From Protopterus annectens (taxonomy: Eukaryota; Chordata; Ceratodontiformes; Protopteridae), in NCBI RefSeq assembly GCF_019279795.1, contig NC_056735.1:1943614321-1943678320 (forward strand): a DNA stretch of 64,000 nucleotides, read 5' to 3'. Positions within the stretch are counted from its first letter, which is position 1. The number at the start of each line of letters is the position of its first letter. The notes beneath the pieces were generated by a model. It did not search any database, was not told where the DNA came from, and saw only the letters and a list, made by a program, of their open reading frames with translations. This document shows, piece by piece, positions 23,836-34,062 of the stretch. The position numbers were made by a program, and so were the translations under genes.

Positions 23836-26630
23836 ATGCTGCTCAATGCCAGAAGTCTAAATCTCAAAATGCATGAACTCGAGGCCCTTCTCAGTATGGA
23901 GAAAATCGATGTCTGTGCTGTAACTGAAACCTGGTTCAAGGCTCCTGAGAGCACCCCGGCACTATTAGGTTTTACCTCATATCATGTGTTCCGGCCCCAA
24001 AACCCGGACCACACCACTAAAGGAGGGGGTGTATCCATATTCATAAAGGATACCCACACCTCCAGGTTGGTGGCAACGCACGAAGCTTCGGAATCCATCC
24101 AGGTGAAACTAACCATAGGCAAAACTGCTCTACAAATTGTAGCATGCTACAGGCCACCCTCTCAAACTCAGGAACCCCACACAGCCTTCCTGAAGACACT
24201 GGAGGGTATAAATGTATCTCCAAACACCATCATATTGGGTGACTTCAACTACCCGAATATAGACTGGGAACATTACTCAAGCCCTAACTTTCTAGCCCAA
24301 CGATTCCTGGAGTTCATAAATTCAAATGCCATGGAACAGTTAGTCACTGTTCCCACGAGAGGAGAAAATATACTAGATCTCATTATCACAAACATGGGGA
24401 CAAAATGCTCCACACCGAAGTATATCCCTCATTGGTGAGATCTGATCATAAACTAATCTCACTGTAAATCCACATCCCGCCCCACCCGAACAAAAAGACC
24501 ACAGTGAAGAACTTCTCTAAAGCAAACTTCACACTACTCAAGACTGGTGTGGTATCCTTCAAGGCCCCTGAGCCAGTGGAAACCACAACCCAAGCTGCGG
24601 AAGCCCTTACAAATGCCTTCTATGAACACCTCCAGGACTGCATGGATCAGGCAATCCCAAATAAAACCAAGACTCTTTCCACAAAGTGCAAACGTCCAGT
24701 CTGGTGGACCCCAGCCATTAACAAACTTTACAATAAGAGGAGAAAGCTATTACATCATAGAACAAAATCCATAAAAGGGAAGTCACCCTTGATCATTATT
24801 AGTAAAAAAATATGAGCACTCATAAAATCAACTAAGGCCAATTTTGAGAGGAAAATTGCCATGGATTCAAAGGACAATCATAAGGCCTTTTTCAGCTATG
24901 TTAGGAACCTGGGTGGAAACTCCCAGATATGCTCAAAATTAGTCCAAAATGATACAAAAATCACTGAACCCACAGACATTGCCAACATACTAGCAGACAG
25001 GTTCAGTGCAAACTTCGCCCCCCCTCTCCCCCCTAAAGGAGAGATAGCTATCCCAGCAGAGTGTAGCCTCCCAGACATCTCAAATGCGCAGGTGAAAGCT
25101 GCTCTCTCTAAAGCTAAAAACACAGCATCAATGGGACCGGATGGTGTCCCCAGCTGTGTGCTACACAAGCTAAATGAGGAATTAAACCCGCACATAAGGC
25201 AGCTGTTTAATCTCAGCCTTACCACAGGATACGTGCCCAAGGAGTGGCGTACGGCAACTGTGGTCCCACTCCACAAAGGCGGTGCCTTTACGGACCCTGG
25301 TAATTACCGACCCATATGCTTAACAAGTCTAGTCTGCAAAGCTATGGAGAGGATCATAATGGAGCTCATAAACAAAGATATAGGGGACTTGCAGACATTG
25401 GACCCGACCCAGTTTGGCTTCGTCAAGGGCAGATCATGCCTTTTGAACTTGGTCGACTTCTTCGAAACAGTCACCAAGGCTATTGATGAGGGAAAGGCAG
25501 TCCATACAGCCTACCTTGACCTTGCAAAGGCTTTCAACACAATACACCACTCGGGTATTGTAGAAAAACTTACCAGCTTAAATGTAAACCCATATGTCAC
25601 AAGATGGGTTGCAAACTGGCTTAAGGACAGAACCCACAGGGTTAGAGTTGCTGGCACTATGTCAGACTCCAAGCCGGTCACAAGTGGTGTCCCACAGCGC
25701 TCGGTCCTTGGCCCCCTATTGTTCGGCATCTACTTCTCAGAAGTACAGGCCAACATGGGAGGACTTTGGCTGACAAAGTTTGCAGACGACTGCAAACTGG
25801 GCGCCATAGTGGAAAGTGCATCGGACACGGATATCCTTCAGAAGGGACTCACGGAAACAGATAGCTGGTGCCAGAGCCATGGCCTGAAGTTAAATGCCAA
25901 AAAATGTATAGTCATACCCTTCGGGAAAAACAAGGTAACCCCAAGCTACCATATAGGTGGCAATCCACTAAGCACAGAAGAGGTTATCAGGGACCTGGGG
26001 ACCCAGGTTGACAGTGGCCTTTCTTTTGACACTCACGTTGCTAAAGTGGTTAGAAAGACCTTCTACATTGCCCACCTGATCATGAAGGGATTCGCATCCA
26101 GATCTAGTGAGGTCATTGTTCCCCTGTACTCTTCACTTATCAGACCAATGATCGAGTACAATGCCCCATTCGGGATGTATCTCACCCGACATCTGCAGCA
26201 ATTGGAGAGACCCCAAAAGTTCCTCACCAAAAGAATAAAGGGACTCCAAAATCTGTCATATGCTGCCAGATTGAAGAAACTCCAGCTCTATTCAGTCGCA
26301 TACCGTCTGCTCAGAGGTGACATGTGCCTGACATACAAGGCCATGCCCAACCCGGAATTAATGGACATGCTCCACCTCAAAAAATCCAAATCCACCAAAA
26401 CCACTAGAGCAAGTGACTTAAACCTTAGCACGGATATAAATAGGACATGCTGGAGGGATAGATTTATCACTCAGAGACTCCCTATGCTGTGGAATAAAAT
26501 CCTGGTCCATGTGAGCCAGAGCACCTCGCTGGCTCTGTTCAAGAGAAATCTTGACCTGTGGATGGGAGATCGTAGGTTTACCCCGGGAATCATCTCTGTG
26601 TCACTGCTGGACAGAGGCACAACAAACTAA
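23836..26630 (+). pseudogene. CR1 ORF2: AP endonuclease and reverse transcriptase, disabled
   Basis: The AP-endonuclease domain (23836-24438) shows MLLNARSLN, the catalytic Glu in VTETWF, IILGDFNYPNIDW and ILDLIITN. A one-base deletion near 24417 shifts the frame; the next frame meets TAA about 50 bases on. From 24504 to 26630 the frame is open except for TGA at 24813-24815, where the 52.8-kb copy has an Arg codon. RT motifs follow: VVPLHKGG, NYRPICLTS, FGFVKGRSCLLN, AYLDLAKAFN (motif A), TSGVPQRSVLGPLLF (the usual G after Q is R), and FADD (25780-25791). The CR1-type C-terminal domain is complete. The protein would nick target DNA and prime cDNA synthesis from the RNA 3' end. With three lesions it cannot be made whole. 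Confidence 0.88.
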
Positions 26631-27002
26631 TGGGCACAGTATTTTTTCATATAAGGGGTGGCGTAAGCCACAAAACTTTGGGCTAGGCTTATAAATGCCT
26701 TAGGGCAGATAGCCTAGTATAAACCTATGAACCTATGAACCTATGATTAGGAGAACTGTTCACACCTAATAGTGCTTATTTCTGACTAAAGAAAAAAAAA
26801 AAGTTGGAAATACTGCTAAATTATTATTATTTTTTTTTTTTTGTTAATCAAACAAATGTCCACCCACGAGGATATTTTCAGCATATCATCAGGAACTGGC
26901 CAGAATGAAACATGTCCAGAAAATGCAGTGCCTAACAAAATGCATCAACAACCAAAACTATAATTGACCAACACAGTAATTATATTCCTGCTTGTAATTG
27001 GT

Positions 27003-27004
<2 letters not shown>

Positions 27005-27071
<67 letters not shown>
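27005..27071. repeat. (TG)n microsatellite
   Basis: About 33 TG units, ending in GCGCGCATGCATGC. Confidence 0.96.
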
Positions 27072-27080
<9 letters not shown>

Positions 27081-27526
27081 ATGCGGCAAGCGCACGCATG
27101 TGTGTGAAAATTATAGGAGATAAAATGAACTTGAAATAAAATACCAGAAAATGAACACTGGAGTTCATATTCTAAAAGTAGTAGATCTAAAAAACGAACA
27201 CCTTCATAAAGTAGGCATATAGCTAAAATAGAGGAACAATGGTTTCTAACTGGTCTTGAAGACAGAATGATAGAGTGAATTAAATTGCTGCTAGTGATTA
27301 AAATGAAAAAAATGTCCTGATATTTAAACTTGAGTAGGCCACACTTATCCTTTTTAAAAGGTCTATAAAGTGTGTGCCCTTTTACTAACTTAGCACAAAC
27401 CAGAAATACTCACTCGTCCTACCCTTCAGTGCAAACACACTTCATGTCAGTATGAAGACTACCCAACTCTTCTTAACTTTTATTTACAGATATCTGTAAC
27501 TCACCTTTTGACTCCACCTCTGAACA

Positions 27527-27549
27527 CACACACAGACACACACACACAG

Positions 27550-27631
<82 letters not shown>
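27527..27631. repeat. (CA)n microsatellite
   Basis: About 50 CA units, with ACAGACAC interruptions at the left end and one CG near the right end. Confidence 0.96.
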
Positions 27632-27638
<7 letters not shown>

Positions 27639-28196
27639 CTCAGCTTATTGATTACAGTGAAACTACTTACTCACTAAGAAACATTGCTTCATTGGCCTAT
27701 ATTCACACTACATTCCACTAAAAAAAATCTTTCTTTAAGTTTGCCCCCTGTGTTTAGATTTGTAACTTCCTCTCTTCTAACTTGAAACAGTCCCACTATT
27801 GCTGTTTTTCAGAAATAAACTGAAACCATTCAGTGCAATTTGCTTTGACAGACCATCCCAGTTTCATCTATCCTTATCTTTTACATTTTAAAATCATCTG
27901 TCTCAACTCAAAATAATTTCTTTCAAAGCGATCTGTGACAGCCTATGGATTTACTATTAGTGCATACACCGATTTCTCTCTTTTCTATATATCATAAATA
28001 AAAGTTATAATTAAACAGGTCTTGTTAGTTGCATTTTCCCTTCAACTGTTCAGGTTACGTTTTTTTTTCTAAATTCATGATATACTATAGTCTCCTTGTT
28101 TGTTTTCATTGAAAGCATTACTGTTTTCTCATTAGCTAACTGCTTTTTCTTCTCCTTATTAAATTATGCATTTTTTTAAATATTTGCACTTTGGCC

Positions 28197-28551
28197 AGGT
28201 CTATATCACATCGCAAACTTGTATAAGTTTGAACGATGTAATATGGAAACCAAAAGTCCGAAACGCAAAAATAGCGAAGCCACAGCACATCGATTTTTTT
28301 CCTAGGGAAAGAAATTGGTAGGCCGTTTTTGGGGCTTTGCTATTTCCTTCATTGTGCTGCGATCTCATAGTTCATATATTTAAGTAGGGGGAGGGTGTGG
28401 GGGCACATTTTTTTGTTAGGAAACAGTGATTTTTTTTTCCCTGGGAAAAAAAAATGCTGTTCTGTGTGTTCGTTATTGTGTGGTTTCAGACTTTTGGGTT
28501 CGATGTTACATTGTTCAAACTTATACAAGTTCGACGATGTGATATAGACCC
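28197..28551. mobile_element. Foldback-like non-autonomous DNA transposon, copy 3, with 8-bp target duplication
   Basis: The ends are GGTCTATATCACATCG and its exact complement CGATGTGATATAGACC. The perfect 8-mer CTTTGGCC sits outside both ends (28189-28196 and 28552-28559). An 8-bp target duplication is characteristic of hAT transposons, though GGG/CCC termini are not their usual end. Each end has its own subterminal hairpin (CAAACTT/AAGTTTG). The interior has the family's CCTAGGGAAA and CCCTGGGAAA centres and the TATATTTAAGTA signature followed by G-rich DNA. No protein is encoded. Confidence 0.82.
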
Positions 28552-28979
28552 CTTTGGCCTAGGTCAAGGTTAAGAAGGTTTAGTTGACCAGCACATCTGC
28601 CTGGTTAACAAAAGTATGAGCAAACAAACAAACAAAAACACACACAAATAATAAAAGTAGCCTAATTCTAAGAAAGAACTGTGCAATGAGAAAGGCATTG
28701 CCAGCAACGCTTAATATCAGCTCCATTTCTTATATCCACCCTATTCTGATGCATAATAACAGTTATCCTTTCATTTATATGATTTGTGGATATCTGGAGA
28801 AGAATGCTGTATTTGAAAATATGAGTTTCTGCCATAGCATTTACTTCACACTTAAGACTGAACCTCTGTAGTACGTAAATTAGTTTATAGCTACTTACCA
28901 GGCTATTGTTCAGTGAGACTCTTATGATGTCTAGCCTTATATTCCCATGGTAAATTTTCTTACTTATGTTTCCCATAGA

Positions 28980-29330
28980 AATAACCCAGGGATGGTCTAA
29001 ACTGGCGTAGAGTAAAAGAAGCACTTTGATTTAAGTGGGGTAGAAAGCTGTTCCACAGAAGTGGTATTCCTGCTGATGCATACCTTTCCCTCTAACATGC
29101 TCAATCTATTCTCCAAAAGAGTTTGACGTTCCTTGAACAGGTGATCCTGATATCACTGGACTTGTGAATGTCTATTACATCTGACAGAACTGGGTCTGTT
29201 AAAGCTCTATATATGAGGCAGAGGCCACCTCAGTAGCCTGTGTGATACTGAGAAGAGGTGCAAGGCTTTGAGTTGGTCTGTATAGTTTTTTTTAATTAGA
29301 TTATTGTTTTTTTGCCATGTGCAGTTGAAC
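28980..29330 (-). mobile_element. Weak CR1-like C-terminal fragment
   Basis: On the minus strand a degraded reading (LEGKVCISRNTTSVEQLST) resembles the C-terminal region of CR1 ORF2, in which an R-D/K pattern precedes a Trp-Asn-Leu-Pro motif and a final Phe/Lys helix. It lies directly beside the clearer CR1 copy at 29.34 kb. Only faint similarity remains. Confidence 0.35.
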
Positions 29331-29337
29331 AGTTATA

Positions 29338-31205
29338 GGATCATAGGTTCATAGGGTATTACTAAAATAATGACCACTAGGCCCATACAAGCCTAGCTGC
29401 AAAACCCAAACCATTTGGGTCCTGAGTAATATGGATGTCTATTCAGGAGGAGGGGGCATGATAGTAGGGAGGTAAATAAGGATTTTTACCTGTGGTGTTA
29501 GAATAGCACTTTTATTATTGACTGCCTGTGTCCATAAGGGACATGGGGGCTAAACAGGGGTAAATTTATAATTTACCATCCAGTTTTCAATGCTTTTTTG
29601 GAACAGAGTCAAGCATGAACCCTTACTACATGGATGGAGAGCCTAGTCAATACTACTGATATCCTCTGTGGCACATATCTTTCTCTCCAGCATGTCACAA
29701 GTGATGTTCAGATACCTAGATCCAGTGTTTCTGGAGCTGTTTGTTTTGCACATGTGCAACAGATCCATCAGGGCTGCATCTGAAGTCCTGTAAGCCAGAC
29801 AAAGCTCCTCTCTCAACAGCCTGTAGGAAACTGAATCTAGAGACATGGCCTTTACGAGATCAGTGTAGGACAGAGTATTCCTGCCTTGCATTTATGTGCA
29901 TTCCAACTGTTAAAAGTGTATGGATAGGTACATGCCAATGGGGCATTGTATTCAATAATAGGTCTGTTAGGGTCTGAGCAGAGGGGTACTATAACTTCCT
30001 TTGAACCAGATGCCATGCACTTACCTATATTTTGGGCAATATAGAATGATTTTCTTACTACTTAGCTACATGTTGTTGAAATAGAAGGTTACAGTCAAAA
30101 TATGTTCTTAGATCCCTTACTACTGTGTTAACCTATGGTGTGTTTTATCGATGGAGTAATTAACTTGGGTTGACAGTTTTCCAAAGAGCATTAAAATGAA
30201 TTTTTTGGAATTATGTTTTTACCCATGGCTTTGGCACCATTCATTTGTCTGTGTTAATCCCTCTTGCAAATACTGGTGTCTAGGGGAATGTACAATAGAT
30301 CCCAGTTATCAGTTATCTGTACAGTTGGTCAGTGAGTAGCCTTGAATGTTAGCCTTGTATTTCTGAGAAGTAGATGCCAAAGAGGAATGGGCCCAGTAGG
30401 GAGCCCTGGGGTACTCTGCTGGTAACTGGTCTCAAGGTATAGGTGGTCTCACCAATCCTGACTTCTGGGGTCCTGTCTGTGAGCAAGTCAGCAATCCAGC
30501 AAGTTATACAGAGAGTTATGTCTATCTTAGACAGCTTGTCAACAATGCCTGAGTGGGGTACTGTATCAAATGCATTGGCTAAATCAAGACATGCTGTATG
30601 CAATGTTTTGCCAGTGTCCATTGCCTTGTGACCCTTTCAAAGAAGTCTACAAGGTTAAGTAGGCATGATCTTCCCTTAACAAATCCAAACTGGGATGGGT
30701 CCAGTGTCTGTAGTTGCCAGTTTCCTTGTATATCATTTCCATGATAATTTGTTTCTTAGATTTGTATATTAGCCTTGTTAGACTGATGGGTCTGCAGTTC
30801 CCTGTGTCAGATGATGGTCTACCGTTGTGGAAGAGAATGACTTTTGAGGTCCTACATTCACTTGGAATGTAGGATGTTTCAATGCTATAGTTGCAGAGTT
30901 CCTCAAGTGGCCCTGACAGGTCAATTTTTAGACTGTTCAGGACACGACCAAAGATAGTGTTGGGATTCATGGAGACAGTGTTCTTAGCTTTAGTGAGTGC
31001 TGCCATCACCTGCTCCATGCTAATAGATGAGAGAAGCATGTTGGAGGGGGTTAAACCTGATGGATCGGGGGGGGGGGGCAGCAAGGGTGAAATTTGAAAT
31101 AAATTTATAAGCCAGTTGATTTGCTATGTCATCCTGATCAGTGAAGGTGGTAGATTTGGGATGTATGGCTAGGATTAAAAAGGCCACTGTGGTCATTGTC
31201 CTAGT
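29338..31205 (-). mobile_element. Older CR1-clade LINE copy (copy J), minus strand
   Basis: The 3' tail, with a CATAGGTTCATAGG octamer pair, lies at 29339-29362. Reading leftward from 31205, ORF2 frames show LTKAKNTVSM (pre-RT), RPISLTRLIYKSKKQIIME, CLDLANAFDTVPH (motif A), TSRVPQGSLLGPFLFGIYFSE (motif B), then a C-terminal part with VSYRLLREELCLAY. The endonuclease and ORF1 are absent, so it is 5' truncated. Its residues differ more from copies A and B than those do from each other, suggesting an older subfamily. Many stops and shifts. Confidence 0.78.
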
Positions 31206-31305
31206 AAACACCTATGAACCTTATCAATCAGAAGTGTGTTTACCAATAAAATAAATAATTTATTGGTAACTAAAAAAAATTAACTTTTCTAGATACTGCT
31301 GGTTT

Positions 31306-31925
31306 GGGTCTATATTATATCCTCGAATGCTTAAAAAAGCGAACGCTGATTGATCGAACTTATTTTCATGAAACATCAAAATATCGAAGCAGCAGAAACT
31401 CAAATTTTTTCCTAGGGAAAAAATTTGGTTGTCCGTTTCTGTTGCTTCGGTATTTTCAGTGTTATGGTGGAAAGTTACCAGTCGGATTCAGGTAAGTGTG
31501 CAATTGTTGTGGATGTGAGTTTTAGGGTGATTTAGGTGAGTTAGGGTTAGGGCTCGGGTTATGTGTGTGTGCGATTGAGTGGACATGAGGGTTAGGGCAG
31601 ATTTAAGTGAGTTAGGGTTAGGGAGTGGGTGAGGTGAGTGTGCGATAGTGACAGACCTTAGGGTTAGGGTTTGGGTTAAGGTAAGTGGGTAGTTAGTGGT
31701 GTGTGCATAGTTTAGTGTAGGGTTAGGTATCAGATTTTAGGTGTATGTGTGTAGATTTCTGTTTGTTTGGTGTGCTTGTGTTGTGTGTATGTGTTTTGGA
31801 TCAGCGATTTTTTCCCTGGGAAAAAAATCGCTGATCTAACAGTTCAAGATTGTAAGCTTTCGCTTAAATTAGGTCGATCAATCAGCGTTCGCTTTTTTAA
31901 GCTTTCGATGCTATAATATAGACCT
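31306..31925. mobile_element. Foldback-like non-autonomous DNA transposon, copy 4, with long inverted repeats
   Basis: The two ends match over about 55 bp with only about five differences: GGGTCTATATTATA ... GCTTAAAAAAGCGAACGCTG on the left and its complement on the right. The flanks GCTGGTTT and GCTGGGTC agree at six of eight bases, consistent with an aged 8-bp duplication. A perfect-armed hairpin, GATCAGCGATTTTTT around CCCTGGG, lies at about 31800-31838. Between about 31540 and 31730 the interior is rich in GTTAGGG hexamers. No coding capacity. Confidence 0.8.
31540..31730 (+). repeat. Telomere-like TTAGGG block inside foldback copy 4
   Basis: GAGTTAGGGTTAGGG recurs at about 31541 and 31609 and CCTTAGGGTTAGGGTTTGGG at about 31658, spaced by GTGAGTGTGCGAT-type sequence. 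The spacing of roughly 60-70 bp suggests a tandem minisatellite with TTAGGG cores, not an ancient telomere. Confidence 0.6.
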
Positions 31926-32279
31926 GCTGGGTCTCTAGACTGAAGAAAAAAAAGTGCACAGTGCCCTGACAACAAACAGCTGAGATTGTTTGTTTAGCCA
32001 TCTACCCATATTTGACTCTTCATGACTTTAAAAGCATGGGCACACCAGGCTTTTTTCCAAAAACTGTTTCTTTAAGCTCTATAAAAGTTCATATTCATTA
32101 CTTCAAAAATATTGATCTAGACTTTCTATAGTTTTCCTTCCAAAACATAACCATCTTACAGTTCCATATATGTCCTGGGTGAAAATTGATCACTATCACC
32201 ATTTCCTCATCATCTTATTGCAAATACCCATCTACTCTCTACCTTACTATATGCTTCCCCAGTTATAACTAACCTAAAC

Positions 32280-33475
32280 AAATCTGACCTTCTGAAACTA
32301 TCTACATGCTATAATAAAATCTCAAAATTTGCAACCACTGCTAAGTTTCATTCTCATCACTGCTTGTCCCTAAGATAACTAGGATGGTTAGAACTCCCTA
32401 ACCTACTAAAATACAACCAACTTCTTCTGACCCATCAACTGCTATACCAACCAAATAAACTACCTGCCCTCTCTGGTCTGCTCACCTTCTATAATTCTGT
32501 GCATCAACAAAGATCTTCCAATACCACTCTAGTGACGGTTACCAATTGCCTACATAGCTCAGGCCAATCTTTTTATTCCTATGCAGTTGCTAAGGCCTGG
32601 AACTCTCTACCCCCTGAATTTAGATGTCTAAATAGTAAACATACTTTCAAATCCCTACTAAAAGATCTCCTATTCAAAACTTGGATATGTTTCTGTACAG
32701 ATAAAACTGAGTAAAAAGTTCCAACAAACCACAAATTCCAACAGAAAAAACAACAACCAAAGGAACAGTCCACACTAGAATTTATTGTATGAAGTACTTT
32801 TCATTCGATTAGTAGTCAGAACTTTTGATTAGTAATCAGAACTTCTTCAGATAAAACAGTCACTGAAACCTTCTCTATTTAAAACCATTTCAAATTAGTC
32901 ATGTGATTTGTATTAACATAATTAAATGCTTCTTCCCTCCATTATAGAAGTAACCCCTTAAGTACCAAACACTGTACAGGATATGTTCCTGTAAAGAACC
33001 AGACTAATTTCACCTGTTCCTGACTTTCAATATCCCTAGATCACAGTTGTACTGTGTAGTTTCACTTAGTGCATAGTACTGCGAACCAGGTGTTTAGGCC
33101 ACCTTTATAGTTATGATTTCTTGTTTATGACCCTGTTTGTCTATGGAAACTTCTTTTTGAATTTATGTTCAAACAATTCTATATTTGTTGTATAATATAT
33201 TGTTTAATTGTTTCTAAATATTCTAATCACTGTATGCTGCATCAATTTTAAAACTCTGATTTTTACTCCTTTTATATGTTCTATGCTCTTTGTACAAAAC
33301 AGCTATGTTTATATAATTTTTTTTTATTATTTGCATTATTTTTTTATAATTCTTTACTATGTATTTGGAGCTTTTCTCCCCGGGCCTCTGCTGAAAGCAG
33401 TCACCTTGTGTCTAGTCAGACTAACCTGGTAAACAAATGGAAAATAAACAAAATAAAATAAAAATAATAAAGAAA
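32280..33475 (+). mobile_element. L2-like LINE 3' portion, plus strand
   Basis: From about 32380 an open frame reads the RT C-terminal region: GWLELPNLLKYNQLLL, then FYSYAVAKAWNSLPPEFR and TFKSLLKDLLFKTW, ending at 32712. This is the usual end of L2-type ORF2, in which a YAVAKAWNSLP motif is followed by a short FK-LKKLLF helix. The 3' UTR runs to 33362-33475, where GGAGCTTTTCTCCCCGGG, CCTCTGCTGAAAG and an AATAAA-rich tail match the minus-strand tail at 2.9 kb. All upstream domains are missing, so it is a 5'-truncated copy. Confidence 0.72.
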
Positions 33476-33692
33476 GTGAGATGGCATAATTCTATGTAAT
33501 TATTAATTTTGTTCTTTGGTTATTTTGATCACAAGAAATCAGAGGTGGAAAACTCATAAGTACTCATTTGTGTATATTTATCCCTGTGAGGCTAGGAATA
33601 CAATGGTTCAGTCTCTAAATGATAAGTATGTGACATTTTTGCATCAGTGGCAAAATGCGAGGAAGGAAATAAAATAGTCTATACAGCATATG

Positions 33693-34062
33693 TTTGCCGG
33701 GTGGCACAGTGGCACAGTAGATAGCATTGTTGCCTGACAGCAAGAGGTTCTCTGATTCTATTTTCAGCTGGGGTGTCTTCTGTGTGGAGTTTGCATATGC
33801 TTCTTTTGTTCACATGGGTTTCCTCTTGAAGCTCTGGCTTCCTCCCACATCCCAAAGACGTGTACTAGGAGGATTGAACACTTTGAATAGGCCATAGGTG
33901 TGACTATGTAAGTGAGTGTGTGTGTGTGGTGAGGGAGAACAGCTTTGACAGGTCTAGCCATCTGATGAGGATGTGAAACTTTGCTCAAAACAATTGTCAA
34001 TGTTGAAGTGACATCGCAACCCCATGTGCAAAACTGGGAAAAGGAGTTGTGGATGCATCACT
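33693..34062 (+). mobile_element. tRNA-derived SINE of a widespread fish type
   Basis: It begins GGGTGGCACAGTGGCACAGT, then TTGCCTGACAGCAAGAGG, CTGTGTGGAGTTTGCATATG, GGGTTTCCTC and TTCCTCCCACATCCCAAAGA. This is the well-known SINE body seen throughout fish genomes (GGCACGGTGGCGCAGTGG head; GTGTGGAGTTTGCATGTTCT middle; TCCTCCCACAGTCCAAAGAC). The tail goes on with a GTGTGTGTG stretch and a TTGAAGTGACATCGC segment. The polymerase III B box is decayed, so it is an old copy. SINEs depend on a LINE RT in trans. Confidence 0.85.

Larger units (their letters stand above)
22790..26744 (+). mobile_element. Nearly full-length CR1-clade LINE (copy A)
   Basis: The element carries ORF1 (22832-23785), ORF2 (23836-26630) and a 3' tail ending in three copies of the octamer ACCTATGA at about 26720-26744. 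CR1-clade membership is supported by an RT with RDLGTQVDS, RSSEVIVPLYSSLIRP and RLLRGDMCLTYK in ORF2, an ORF1 with zinc finger plus esterase domain, and 8-bp tandem repeats at the 3' end. The shared 5' homology with the minus-strand copy near 50.9 kb begins about 22790-22800. It is the least damaged CR1 here, but it has stops in ORF1 and a frameshift plus stops in ORF2, so it is not autonomous. Confidence 0.85.
26745..28188. other. Non-coding interval with two CA/TG arrays
   Basis: AT-rich DNA with long T and A runs and two microsatellites; no gene seen. Confidence 0.55.
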
